Assembly (NCBI GenBank): GCA_026120185.1 | Contig: JANUWF010002285.1 | Coordinates: 434,001 to 498,000, forward strand | Reading direction: 5' to 3' | Source: Voacanga thouarsii | Lineage: Eukaryota > Streptophyta > Magnoliopsida > Gentianales > Apocynaceae | Length of the DNA stretch: 64,000 bases | Shown: one piece after another, positions 35,660-46,276 of the stretch | Numbering within the stretch: the first letter of the stretch is position 1 | Layout of the letters: the number at the start of each line of letters is the position of its first letter | Program-made: the position numbers and the translations under genes | The notes under the pieces: generated by a model | Told to the model about the DNA's origin: nothing | The model's input: the letters and a program-made list of their open reading frames with translations, nothing else | Database searches by the model: none

Positions 35660-36478
35660 ATCTAGCCTTTGATAATCAGGAATAAGATCCTACTAGATAC
35701 AAGGAGGCCATTGTTGATGCTGGTACAGATAAATGGCAACTAGCCATGAATTTCGTGATTGAGTCCATGTACCTCAATCAGGTCTGGGATCTTGTCATTG
35801 CAGTTGATGGAATAAAATCCATTGGGTGTAAATAAGTAAATAAGAGGAAGAGAAGTGCGGATAGAAAGGTTGAAACCTATAAAGTAAGGTTAATTGCTAA
35901 AGGTTATACTCAGAAAGAAAGGATCGATTATGAGGAAACCTTTCCACCAATAGCCATGCTTAAGTCTATCTAAATTTTTTTAGCTATCACATGTCATTAT
36001 AACTACGAGATATGCAAATGGATGTCAAGATGGCCTTCTTAAATGGCTATCGTAGCAGAGATATCTACATGTCCTAGCCAAAAGGTTTTGTTGCTAAAGG
36101 TCAACAACGAATGGTCTGTAAGCTTAAAAAGTCTATGGACTTTATCAAGCGTCACGAGCATGGAACATACGTTTTGATAAAACTGTGAAGGCTTATAATT
36201 TCATTCAAAATGTGGACGAACCATATATGTACAGGAAATTAGACAGTGGGAAAGTGATTTTCTTGGTACTTCATGTAGATGACATTCTACACATTGAAAA
36301 TGATGTTGGGATATTTTCATCAATTAAGGTTTGGCTATCTGGTCAATTTAACATGAAAGATATGGGGGAAGCTATCTATATTCTAGATATTAAACTTCTT
36401 AGAAATAGGAAGCAGAAAATGTTAGGCTTATTCCAGTCTGCTTATACTGACCAGATGTTGGTTAAGTACAACATAGAT
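35660..36478 (+). pseudogene. CopB-2 reverse transcriptase, 5' part
   Basis: From about 35690 (TRYKEAIVDAGTDKW-like) with multiple stops; KARLVAKGYTQ-like and YEETFPPIAMLKSI segments are readable. The catalytic box reads LHVDDILHI (36271-36297), with His where Tyr is expected. Open from 36185 to the Tekay insertion after DQMLVKYNID at 36478. Removing Tekay plus one TAGAT restores the frame at 50603. Confidence 0.87.
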
Positions 36479-38799
36479 TGTAACACCCAGAAGCCTAGGC
36501 CCGCCAAGGCCGGGGATGTCGCCCCGTCTAAAGGACAAGGGGTCTTTATAACTAGGTCACACAAATAAAATGGCTGAAATAAATAATACTTTAACTTAAA
36601 AAAAAATTATTACAACCCAAAATACTCCAAGAGTAAATCCATGAAACACCAAAACAAACAAAAACCATAAATAAAATTATCCACTCTCGTCTCCCCAAAG
36701 CAATACATAAAACCAAAAGACACATTCTCTTCCAAAGCAGATGTTACTAGCCACTCAACTCCACAGCAGGATCATCCTGAAATCATGATAAAAAGGTGAT
36801 GAGAAAGAAATCTCAGTAAGTCCGTATGTGCTTTGGGTGTTTAGTGAAAACAGTTCATGGATGCAAAGTGTGAAACTTTAATATGAGAAACATTGGCAAG
36901 CAATAAACATTAGTCAAAAGCAAGAGTGGCGTTTTGGCTTTTCTAGCACTGCTTAATTAATAAAATCAACCACTCGAAAGAAAGGGATATGGATTACCAC
37001 ACGTTGGGCCCCATAACAGGTCAGAATGCCGACACTTTGTGCAGACTGACAAAAGTAGGTGATCGGCCTACTGGCCAAGATACTCATTCTTCTCTATACC
37101 CAAACAACAACCGGGTGTCCATTCCGGCAAAACACAGTCACTTGACTAAAAACAAACTGCTAGCTCGGACCGGCACGACTTACTGGACTGACATGTTATC
37201 CGGGAAGGACTCACCCCTCAGAGGTGGCCACCTGCTGAGAGACTTACCCTAACCCTTCAAAGACAAGTCCTAGTAGTCCACCCCTATTGAGTACTCAACG
37301 ACGTTTCCCACTTGGGATAAATTGAACGAAGCATTGCTCTTCATGAAAATAGCAATCTGAGGGTTTCCAAAGTTTTTGGAGAAATCAGTTTTGGAAAGAG
37401 TTTTATGTTTGAAAAATCTGCTCATTAGCTTTTTAATAATTGAAGTGTTGGAAATAAGAATGAATTCAACCCTCAATTGCCTTCAGATAAACGAGTGTCA
37501 ATACACTCCACATTTAGCTTGCCATAAGGAAAACATTTTCACGTCGATAGGTTTTATGCAGGAGCTTACCTGATTCTTGCTCACAACAACAAGGTCTCGA
37601 ACAGCTGACCTAACCCCACATGGGTAAATACAAATCTTAATCAATTTCAAGTCGCAAACCACTTCCTCAACTTTAAATCAATTCAATTCACTACTACCAT
37701 GATCCTAGTGTCCCAAGCTTTAAGATAAAATAATAACTAAATAGATTTATAAGCTAAGTTTAATTCGTTATTTAAAATAATTAATGGCTTGGGAAATAAA
37801 TTCTAATAAGTTGAAAGTTTAAACCTTGTTAGGAAAAATTTAGAGTTTATTTGATCAAGCGTCATAGATGGTACTAGGTAAAATAGTGATTTAATGATAG
37901 TTTAGTTGTTAGAAAATATTTGATAGCTAAAACTAGTTAAGATTAAATTTAATAAGCCTTTCTTGGAAAATATTAAGTAAATCCTTAAGGGTTTTGATTT
38001 AGTAAATATTTTACTAATTATGAATCATTCTCATAAAGCTTTAATTGATCTCTTTATTTTAAATAATATTTATTTATTTTATTTTCTAGCAAAATTATTA
38101 TTTATTTGACTAAAATATCCTTTATATATATAATAATTCCAAATCTACCCTTCCTAGGGTTTTTTCGAAAATACTAGCAATATTATTTTATTGAGTATTT
38201 TATGCATAAAGTGAAAATTAGTTTTAGGGACAATTAGATCATGATCAAATTTCTATGGCCATCCTCAATCAAGAACATACACAATCCTTCAATTCATTAA
38301 ATCAACCAAATCTTGCATATAGGCATAGATCTAAATTTATTAAGACATGCTTTAACCTCTACTAGCATAAATATGAACATGGCTTAAACAATCTCATAAG
38401 AATAAAAATCCTATTCACCAACGGTGACATAATCTCTAGCATACTTCATCACGCATACTACCTATGACATGCATCAAACTCAATTCCACATACAACCAAC
38501 CAATATAATCCTTCCATGCATAAATCCCATCTCCTTCACAATCATACATGCACTCATGCTTCAATCATCAACAACACACACTCAACCCTATTGCCATTCA
38601 TCTTTTAACAACATCATCCTAGAGACATGATTCTAAAGTTTAAAAAAATGATTGAAGGTACTTACTTGGTTGATGAATGCTTTGAAGGAGTTTAGAGTAG
38701 ATCCCAACTCCTGGATGGCTAACCTTGTCCAAGAGAGATGGCAAGAACAAGATTATGGAAGGAGAAGTCATCCGGCCAAAGAAGAGTGATTTCGGCCAT

Positions 38800-38834
<35 letters not shown>

Positions 38835-40783
38835 GAAGAGATCATTAGCATGGTTATTCATATAGGTTCCCACTAGAGATCAAGTTTGAAGAGGATGAAG
38901 TTGATAGAGTGAATTTACCTTGAAGATGTTCTTGTTCTTCACAGAAATTTCTGCTTTTGATCCGAAGTAGTAAGATGTTTTGAGGAGTTTGATGTTAATA
39001 ATGGTGTTGATGGATTCACAGCAATGAGTAGACTAAATCTGGAGATTTTCGTGAGGGTTTGAGATGGTTTGGAGGGGTATTAGGTGTAGAGAAGAAGTAG
39101 GTGTTCTTGGTGTAGTGTGTTGTTTCTTGATGATTGCAGAAAATCGAGAGAGAGAGGTAAGGAATTTGCAGCTGCCAAATTTTCTGTGGGAGATAGGGCT
39201 GGCTAATTTTCAGTAGGGTTTAGGGAGTTTTTTCTCTGGTTTGGAAGGGAAAAGGAAAGGTTAGTTGTTACAATCCTTGAAGAATATTTTTAGGAAGTGA
39301 ATTTGGAAACTAAATATTCTAAGAATATCTTGATTGTTTGGACAGCAATAAATTCTCCTATGCCCGACTGGTTATGTAGCTTCTCTGGGGAATTAAAGCT
39401 GGTTCAATAAGGCTTATGATGGCTGAAACTAAGGGGCACAATGATGAAGAAGAAGTCTGGTCAATTGCGCAAGATATCATGGGAGGTTGTTAAATAAGAT
39501 GGCTGGAATTTTGGAAAGTAATCAAGCTAAATTGCAGGGATTTGTTGGAGATATTTTCGGACAGCCATTGCTGCCTTTCGACCAGAATCTTGTAGGAAAC
39601 AATGGAGCTCTGTTAATGGTGGTTTAAGGAAGGTTTTGACAGATTAAGGCTGGTGTTTCGGCTGGAGGAAAAACAGGAAACAAAGCTGGACATTTGACTG
39701 CCCAGTTTTTTCGCTGCACAGAATTTTCTGGGCAGAATTTCGTCTGCCACTTCCACCCGAGTTGCAGCGAGTTTGAAGGGGAGTTTCAGGGGTATTCAAG
39801 GCTAGTTTCCAGCCTTCTTCATGAAAGAAAAACATAGCTAAGGTTCTGCACAGAATCTGGAAGAAAACAGCTCGGTTTTGAGCCTCCAAGGTAGCAATTT
39901 GCCCAGAATTTTTCACTGGTTTTGTACAGTCCTTGAGTAGCCCGAAAATGGCAAAAATAATTCATGTTTCAAGCTGAACTTAAGGCCATTTTTCTGGCAG
40001 CATTTGGGAGGGAATGTTAGCTAAGAAGCTCGACATTTTGAAGGTACAACAAGCTGGAAAATTTTAGCTCATTCCATGAAGGAAGATGAACTAGTTTAGG
40101 ATGAAATTTCAGCAAGCTCACTAGAGGGATTTTCCTCCTGGAATTCCCCTCAAATCTTCCATATTTTCCAGGCCATAAGAAGTCTTTTACCAAGACATTT
40201 TGATCCTAAAAGACCTCAGCACTTTACTGAATTTTCTGGAAAGAAAAAGGCTAGAACAACTTGATCAAACTAAGGAGTTGAAAGCTAAGGAAAACCAAAG
40301 ATCAAGGGAACAAGAATTCCCTTTGGGACTTTCGAGTAGGCAAAGGAGTGGAATGAGAATACTCCTAACATGTCTCTCCTAGGACATCATCACCACATTG
40401 ATCTAGGCCCTTAAGGCCGAAACCAACTCTCCCCAAGCAAAAATAAAATTTAATCTAGTTAAAGCTTCTATTATGGAATTTGAACTCTAGACTTCAATAA
40501 TTAATTCTAAGGCTCTAACCACTACACCACAACAACTCTTGCTGCTATTTCCACTAGAAAAATTATTTTCTATTCAATCCACAATCTATCTCCCTATTTT
40601 CACCTTGGGCAAAAATTACCATTTTGCCCCTCTCACACAATACTCACCAACAAGACTTCAAGAAAATAAAAATCAAATCGAAAGCACATAGAAATCATAT
40701 GAAAATATATTTAATTATGAAATAAAGTATGATATGCATCCCAACCCCCTTACTCTAAGGTTAGTTTTGACCGGGGTTTTGCA
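36479..40783 (-). repeat. Tekay 3' LTR
   Basis: Plus strand TGTAACACCCAGAAG to GGGGTTTTGCA; sense strand begins TGCAAAACCCC and ends GGGTGTTACA. 4,305 bases against 4,321 in the partner. A (GA)n tract is at 38800-38833. The 60-codon ORF at its right end (40200) recurs in the partner but is not supported as a gene. A tRNA-like segment is at 40475-40529. Confidence 0.94.
40475..40529 (-). other. tRNA-like pol III promoter (A and B boxes) in Tekay 3' LTR
   Basis: On the minus strand TGGTGTAGTGGTTAGAGCC (40529-40511) fits the A box, and AGTTCAAATTCC (40486-40475) fits the B box with weak positions. First to last base is 55, exactly the span of tRNA positions 8-62. No complete tRNA fold or anticodon stem is convincing, so this is a tRNA-derived relic, possibly the head of a SINE captured by the LTR. 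The copy at 50289-50343 is the same. Confidence 0.5.
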
Positions 40784-40796
40784 TCCTCCCCTCCTT
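40784..40796 (-). other. Tekay polypurine tract
   Basis: Minus strand AAGGAGGGGAGGA directly before the 3' LTR, preceded by GAATTTCGGGACAAAATTC, the conserved motif upstream of the PPT in plant chromoviruses. Confidence 0.9.
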
Positions 40797-40829
40797 AGAA
40801 GAATTTTGTCCCGAAATTCAGGCATACCT

Positions 40830-42032
40830 CTATTTCAGTTTGGGATACTTCCGCTTAACCCATTCTTCCGACTCCCATGTGGCATCCTGCGTGCCATGGT
40901 GCTCCCATTGAATCTTAACCATCGGTATCTGTTTATTTCGCAGGGTCTTGACACTGCGGTCCAATATCCGCATAGGCTTCTCCACGTAGCTCAAGTCTAG
41001 TTGCAACACCAACGGTTCTTCATTCAATATATGACAGGGATCCACATTATACTTCTTCAACTGCGACACATGGAACACATCGTGGATACCCGTCAACCCA
41101 TCCGGCAGGTCTAATCGGTAAGCTACCGGTCCAATCCTTTCCTTAATAAAAAACGGCCCCAAATATCTCGGATTCAACTTTCCGCCCTTCGGATGCTTCA
41201 AAATTCCCCTATTCGGTGTCAACTTAAAAAATACACGGTCCCCAACTTGAAATTCTGGATCCCTTCGCTGATTGTCCGCATAGCTCTTCTGCCGGCTCTG
41301 AGCCGCTTTTAACCTTTCCCAAATCAGTTTCACTTTATCCAACATTTCTTAGACACAGACCTCTCCAGTTTTGCTCACATGACCATCCTCCGTCCAACTC
41401 CAATACAACGGTACTTGACACTTGCGCCCATACAAAGCCTCGTACGGTGCCATCCTAATCGAGGCCTGATAGCTGTTGTTATAAGATAGCTCGGCATACG
41501 GTACACACTCGATCCACTTATCCCCGAAATCCAGGACACAGGCTCTCAACATATCTTCCAGTATTTGGATTACCCTTTCCGATTGCCCATCGGTCTTCGG
41601 ATGCGTCGTTGTACTGAATTTCAAATTCGATCCCATTGCCTCTTGGAATTTTCCCCAAAAACGAGAAGTAAACCTCGGGTCTCGGTCTAACACAATGCTC
41701 GAAGGTACTCCATGAAGTCGGACTACTTGTCGAACATATGTCTGAGCCAGCTTCTCCATGGAATCCCTCATATTTACCGAGATAAAGTTGGCCGACTTGG
41801 TCAGTCGATCCACCACCACCCATATAGCGTCCTTCTGGGTCTTTGACATGGGAAGTCCGGTGACGAAATCCATAGTCACCTCCTCCCACTTCCATTCCGG
41901 CACTGGCAATGGCTGCAATAGGCCTGCTGACTTCCTATGCTCCGCTTTAACTTTCTGGAAAGTAAGGCAAGTCAACACATACTTGACCACATCTCGCTTC
42001 ATTCCGAGCCACCAATATGCTCTCTTCAAATC
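40830..42032 (-). pseudogene. Tekay integrase and chromodomain
   Basis: Minus strand, last third of the single gag-pol frame. The zinc finger straddles the stop at 42033: HKSKYAIH upstream, then CLTF where CxxC is usual, so one Cys is Phe. Integrase core D-D-E is intact: MDFVTGLP, VLDRDPRFTSRFW and TDGQSERVIQILEDMLR. Stop TAA at 41349-41351 before EMLDKVKLIWERL. The C-terminal part has the GPFFI..IGPVAYRLDLP module and HDVFHVSQLKKY, then a chromodomain (about the last 52 residues, SYVEKPMRILDR...WEHHGTQDATWE). Ends at 40830. Inserts element DNA and, through the chromodomain, would bind modified histone H3. Confidence 0.93.
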
Positions 42033-44183
42033 CTAATACATCTTGACCTCTCCCGGATGAATGGCATACTTACTCTTGTGCGCCTCCTCCAAAATTCTGT
42101 CCTTTAATTGCTGCTCCCCGGGTACACACAATCGGTCTCTGAAATGAAAAGTTCCCAGCTCATCATGACGAAATTCGCTGTCCGGTCGTTTAAGCTCCTT
42201 ATCCTTGAAAATTTGAAACTCGGCATTGCTTCGCTGAGCTTCCACTATTTCTTGCTTCAAATCCGGCACTAACTTCAAATTGCTGATGACGATTCTTTTA
42301 TCTTGTACCTCCGCCCTTCTGTCCAATACATCCTGAACTACTTGCATCTCCTGCACCTTCAGTCTAGCCATTCCAACTTTTCTGCTTAGGGCGTCTGCCA
42401 CCACGTTGGCCTTCCCGGGATGGTAGTTGATCGGGCAACGGTATTCCTCCAAGAATTCCATCCACCTTCGTTGCCTCAAGTTCAAATCCTTCTGAGTGAA
42501 GATATACTTCAGACTCTTATGGTCGGTGAACACTTCGTACTCGGCTCCATACAAGTAGTGTCACCATTTCTTTAGGACGAACACTATAGCTGCCAGCTCC
42601 AAATCATGAGTGGAGTAGTTCACTTCATGGGGTCTTAGCTTCCGAGAAGCATAAGCAATTACTTTCCTATCTTACATAAACACCGCTCCCAGTCCTTCTT
42701 TCGAAGCGTCGGTGTGTAGCGCGTAAGATTTACCTTCCTCCGGTAGACTCAACACCGGTGCTATCATCAGTCTCTTCTTCAGTTCTTGGAAGCTTTTCTC
42801 GCATTTTCGGTCCTATACATATGGAACATCCTTTCTCAGCAAACGGGTCATTGGCGATGTGAGTGTCGAAAATCCCTTAATGAACCTTTGGTAGTATCCA
42901 GCCAATCCCAAGAAACTCTAAATCTCAATAATATTCTCCGGCTGCTTCCAGTCTAATACCGCCTTGACCTTTGTTGGATCTACCTTGATTCCTTCCTTGG
43001 TCACCACATGGCCAAGGAATGCCACACTGTCTAGCCAGAATTCGCACTTGCTGAATTTGGCATACAGCTTGTGCTCCCGTAATTTCTCCAACAAGAGCCT
43101 CAGATGCCCCGCATGCTCCTCCGGACTCTTGGAGTAGATCAAAATATCGTCAATGAAGACCACCACAAACTTATCCAGATAGGGTCGGAATACTCGGTGC
43201 ATTAGGTCCATGAATACTGCTAGAGCGTTAGTTACCCCGAACGGCATCACCATGAACTCGTAATGTCCATAGCGGGTGTTAAAGGCTGTCTTAGGAATAT
43301 CGTCTTCTCTTATCCGCACCTGGTAGTAACCTTGCCTCAGATCTAACTTGGAATAGCAACTGGATCCTTCCAGCTGATCAAACAACTCGTCAATCAGTGC
43401 GAGGGGCTACTTGTTCTTAATCGTCAAATTGTTCAGCCCTCGGTAGTCGATGCATAGCCTCAAGGTCCCGTCCTTCTTCTTCAGAAATAGTACAGGCGCT
43501 CCCCAAGGTGACGTGCTGGGTCGGATGTAACCCTGACCCACCAACTCCTCTAACTGCTCCTTCAATTCCTTCAATTTTGCCGGTGCCATTCGGTACGGAG
43601 TCCGTGATACTAGTTCCACCCCTGGAATTAAGTCGATAGTGAATTCCACCTCTCGGTCGGGAGGTAGAGAGTCAAGCTCCGCCGGGAACACATCGGGAAA
43701 GTCCCTCACCATTTCGGTGTCCTCCAGAGTACACTGGTCCTTTGGCTTGTTCATCACGTAAGCTAGATAACCTAGACATCCTTGCTTTAACAATTTTCGG
43801 GCCTTAGCCCCCGCAATCAAGTACTTTAGTTCTTTCACTCTCTTACCATTGACTTCCAATACATCACAACCCCGTATGACAAACTGAACTGACTTATTTT
43901 TACAGTCTACTCTAGCCCCATGCTTGGCCAACCAGTCCATCCCCAAAATCAAGTCATAATCCTCAATGTCTAACACAATCAAATTTCCCTCCAGATTTTC
44001 TCTCCCCACCTTAATCTTACAATCCCTCACAAACCGATCCGCTCGCACCATTTTCCCCAAAGGTGTGCTTACCTCTAAAATGAAAGGTAGCTCCACTCCA
44101 TCCCAACCCAAATGATATGCACACAACTTGTTTATATAGGAATGAGTAGAGCCAGGATCAATCAAAGCATTAACCGAACGTTC
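42033..44183 (-). pseudogene. Tekay protease, reverse transcriptase, RNase H
   Basis: Same frame as gag and integrase. Protease near 44165: [11 protein letters not shown] and [35 protein letters not shown] start, [32 protein letters not shown], and [11 protein letters not shown] (catalytic box FIDD, near 43150). RNase [28 protein letters not shown], and the [10 protein letters not shown] tail. Stops: TAG 43407-43409, TAG 42918-42920, TAG 42813-42815, TAA 42672-42674, TGA 42561-42563, TAG 42033-42035. Most are one C-to-T or G-to-A change away from Gln, Arg or Trp. No frameshift. Confidence 0.93.
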
Positions 44184-45389
44184 TTAAATAGTGAACGTAC
44201 CTTCCACCACCGCTGCATCAGCCCCAACTTCCTCTCTGTTGAGAGCGAATACCTTGGCCTTCACTTGCGGCTTCGGTGCTCCACTCCCGGATGCTCCCGT
44301 GGTGTTAGCTCGGTTGGGCCTCGGGTTCTGAGCCGGGTTCCCTTGCCCGACTCGGTGCAACTTAGTGCAGGTATTCCTTAGGTGGTTCGGGTCACCACAG
44401 TGGTAGCACTTTCTATCTCCACCCTTGGAATAGCAATTTCTCTCGGTGTGGCCTTTCTTCCCACACTGCCTGCATGTTGGGAGATTCGGCGCATGTCCAA
44501 CTGGTGCTGTCCGGGCCTGCTTTCCCCAATTCTGCCATTGCTGGTTGGCAGGGCGCTTGTGAAGTTGCGGCCTCAAGAAATGTCCTTGCTACTGCCTTGG
44601 TAGCTGGAAAGGCTTGGCCGCCACCCTGTTGTGGTCCTCGTTTTCTGTGCGAGTAGCTGTGTCCACCGCCCCCGAATAAGCTATCGGTGGAGCAGGTACC
44701 AATGCCCTCCTTAGTTCTGGTCTCAACCCCTTGACGAACTTCCTCGTCCTGTTCTGCTCGGTGTCGACCATCCTTCGGCAGTACTTCCACAATTGCGTGA
44801 ATCGCGCTGCGTATTGAGCCACTGACATGCTCCCCTGCTTCAAATTTTGAAATTCGTCTTCCCGCTTCTCCACAATCCACTGAGGGATGTACTCAGCCCT
44901 GAAGGCTTCAACGAAGTTGGACCACGACCACTCTTGCTCATCCATCACCCAGTCCTCTTGGACTCGTAGCCACCATACCCGAGCTGGCCTTCTCAATCGA
45001 AAAGCTGCAAACTTAACCATCCGCTCCTTCGAATACTGGAGCGTTGCGAAAATGTCTTCCATTTGTTCGACCCATTGCTCGGCCTTCTGGTCTTGCTCAG
45101 CTTCACCCATAAAGATGGGCGGTTGGAACTTTAAAAATTTCTCCAATGCCTCGTCTTCCCCTCTAGGGTGCCTTTACTCGGTCAGTGTCTGAAGAATCTC
45201 GGCCACTTTGTTGAGTGCCTGGCCCATTGACACATCTACTGGGGCATCAGACCCCATGCCCATCTCGGGATCACTTTGTCCATTACCCTGATGGGGTGAT
45301 TGCATCTGTTTAGTTTCAACTTCCGGTGCTACCTGGTCTACTTCCGGAATCCTTCTGGCTGAAGAAGCTGCACGTCTCTTGGGTGCCAT
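44184..45389 (-). pseudogene. gag: Tekay gag
   Basis: Starts MAPKRRAASSARRIPEVDQV at 45389. TAA at 45174-45176, in-frame continuation at once, then the Retrotrans_gag domain (FQPPIFMGEAEQDQKAEQWV, FRLRRPARVWW, FVEAFRAEYIP, FVKGLRPELRR). TAG at 44589-44591 in a Gln run. Two zinc knuckles near the end: CRQCGKKGHTERNC and CYHCGDPNHLRNTC, both complete. TAA at 44184-44186 separates it from the protease, but the frame is the same, so gag-pol was a single 1,520-codon ORF as is usual for Tekay. The ATG follows the leader directly and is the first in frame. Confidence 0.92.
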
Positions 45390-45647
45390 TCTATACCATA
45401 CCCCAGATGTTAAATGTATGCACTAAAGTATTAAATCATTTTAGTGGTGCAAGCATACATAGCCAAGTATAAGTAGAAAGAAGTCAGATGCAACTTATTT
45501 AAAGGATTGCTCATAAATTTTAATTTCAAAAATTGACTTGCATAAATCCAAAGTTGTGAATAGAACATAAAATTGAAAATCTTTGACAAACTAGTTCTCA
45601 AAAGACAGTAATTAAATAATCATCCAAGCAAAATATCTTCTAACTCT
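45390..45647 (-). other. Spacer between extra ORF and gag
   Basis: 258 AT-rich bases between the stop of the acidic ORF and the gag ATG. A single ORF or readthrough is excluded by stops. The plus strand at 45400-45416 shows ACCCCAGATGTTAAAT; no ribosome-directed signal is evident. Confidence 0.5.
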
Positions 45648-46178
45648 CTAATCCTCATTCGAACCCTCATCATCGGCCTCATACAACCAACCTCCAGTGT
45701 TCTTAGAAAAATCTACTCCGTCCCCGCTAGCAAATCCCTCCATTGGCTCCTTCCCAGGGCGCCTGGAACTCTCTCCGGCCTTAACTCGGCTGAAGGAAGG
45801 AATGAAAGAAGGCCTAGGTGGAGACTCATAGTCTATCTCCCCCGGGTCATCACTAGCTGCTGCTAAATCCATTTCGGGATTAGGAGGGTGGGGTTCAGGC
45901 TCCACTATCATCACATCATCCTCACTGTCAGAGCTTATATCTATCACCGGGATTGGAGGTGGCTCTAGGATCTGGACCTCGTCCTCACTGCTATCCTCCA
46001 TAAGGTCAAACTCATCATCACTGCTATCCTCCATAGGGATAACCTCGACATCAAGGTTATTCTCTATAGGGACAACTGGTTGAGGGGCAGGTTGGGGAAC
46101 TGGAAGGTCCTCCTGGTCTAGATAGTAAGGCAGGTGCCACTGCTGCCCTTTCCTTGCCGTCCTAAGCAGTCTAACCAT
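45648..46178 (-). CDS. Extra acidic ORF upstream of Tekay gag (176 aa)
   Basis: Intact from ATG 46178 to stop, between primer site and gag on the sense strand. N-terminus basic (MVRLLRTARKGQQWHLPYYL), then Pro-rich, then very acidic with two MEDSSxDEx-like units, VQILEPPPIPV, and VIDISSDSEDDVMIVE, which has the form of a SUMO-interaction motif (V-I-D-I followed by Ser/Asp/Glu). The rest is low in complexity and ends NTGGWLYEADDEGSNED. I know no family for it. The first ATG after the leader and the lack of stops favour a real product, but 176 codons without a stop is only mild evidence given about one stop per 150 codons in gag-pol. It could act as a nuclear or chromatin accessory protein; that is inference. 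Confidence 0.6.
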   Translation of the reverse strand: MVRLLRTARKGQQWHLPYYLDQEDLPVPQPAPQPVVPIENNLDVEVIPMEDSSDDEFDLMEDSSEDEVQILEPPPIPVIDISSDSEDDVMIVEPEPHPPNPEMDLAAASDDPGEIDYESPPRPSFIPSFSRVKAGESSRRPGKEPMEGFASGDGVDFSKNTGGWLYEADDEGSNED

Positions 46179-46262
46179 CCTACAGCATCAACAAGATAGG
46201 TTAGATAAGATTTAAACTTAAATAAATAAATAAAAAATCATCAATATTTGCCTATAACCTAG

Positions 46263-46274
46263 TCTCTGAAACCA
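46263..46274 (-). other. Tekay primer-binding site
   Basis: Minus strand TGGTTTCAGAGA, two bases after the LTR end (GTGTTACA, A G). Two differences from TGGTATCAGAGC, the initiator tRNA-Met complement used by chromoviruses. Confidence 0.85.
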
Positions 46275-46276
46275 CT

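Noticed and set aside
36989..37252. ORF starting MDYHTLGPITGQNADTLCRL, repeated at 46724
   Set aside because: It lies antisense in both Tekay LTRs and is conserved only because the LTRs are near-identical copies.
40200..40382. 60-codon ORF in Tekay LTR, repeated at 50014
   Set aside because: Same reason: LTR identity explains it; no domain, and it is antisense to the element.
40475..40529. A functional tRNA gene
   Set aside because: A and B boxes and spacing fit, but I cannot draw acceptor or anticodon stems; called tRNA-like only.
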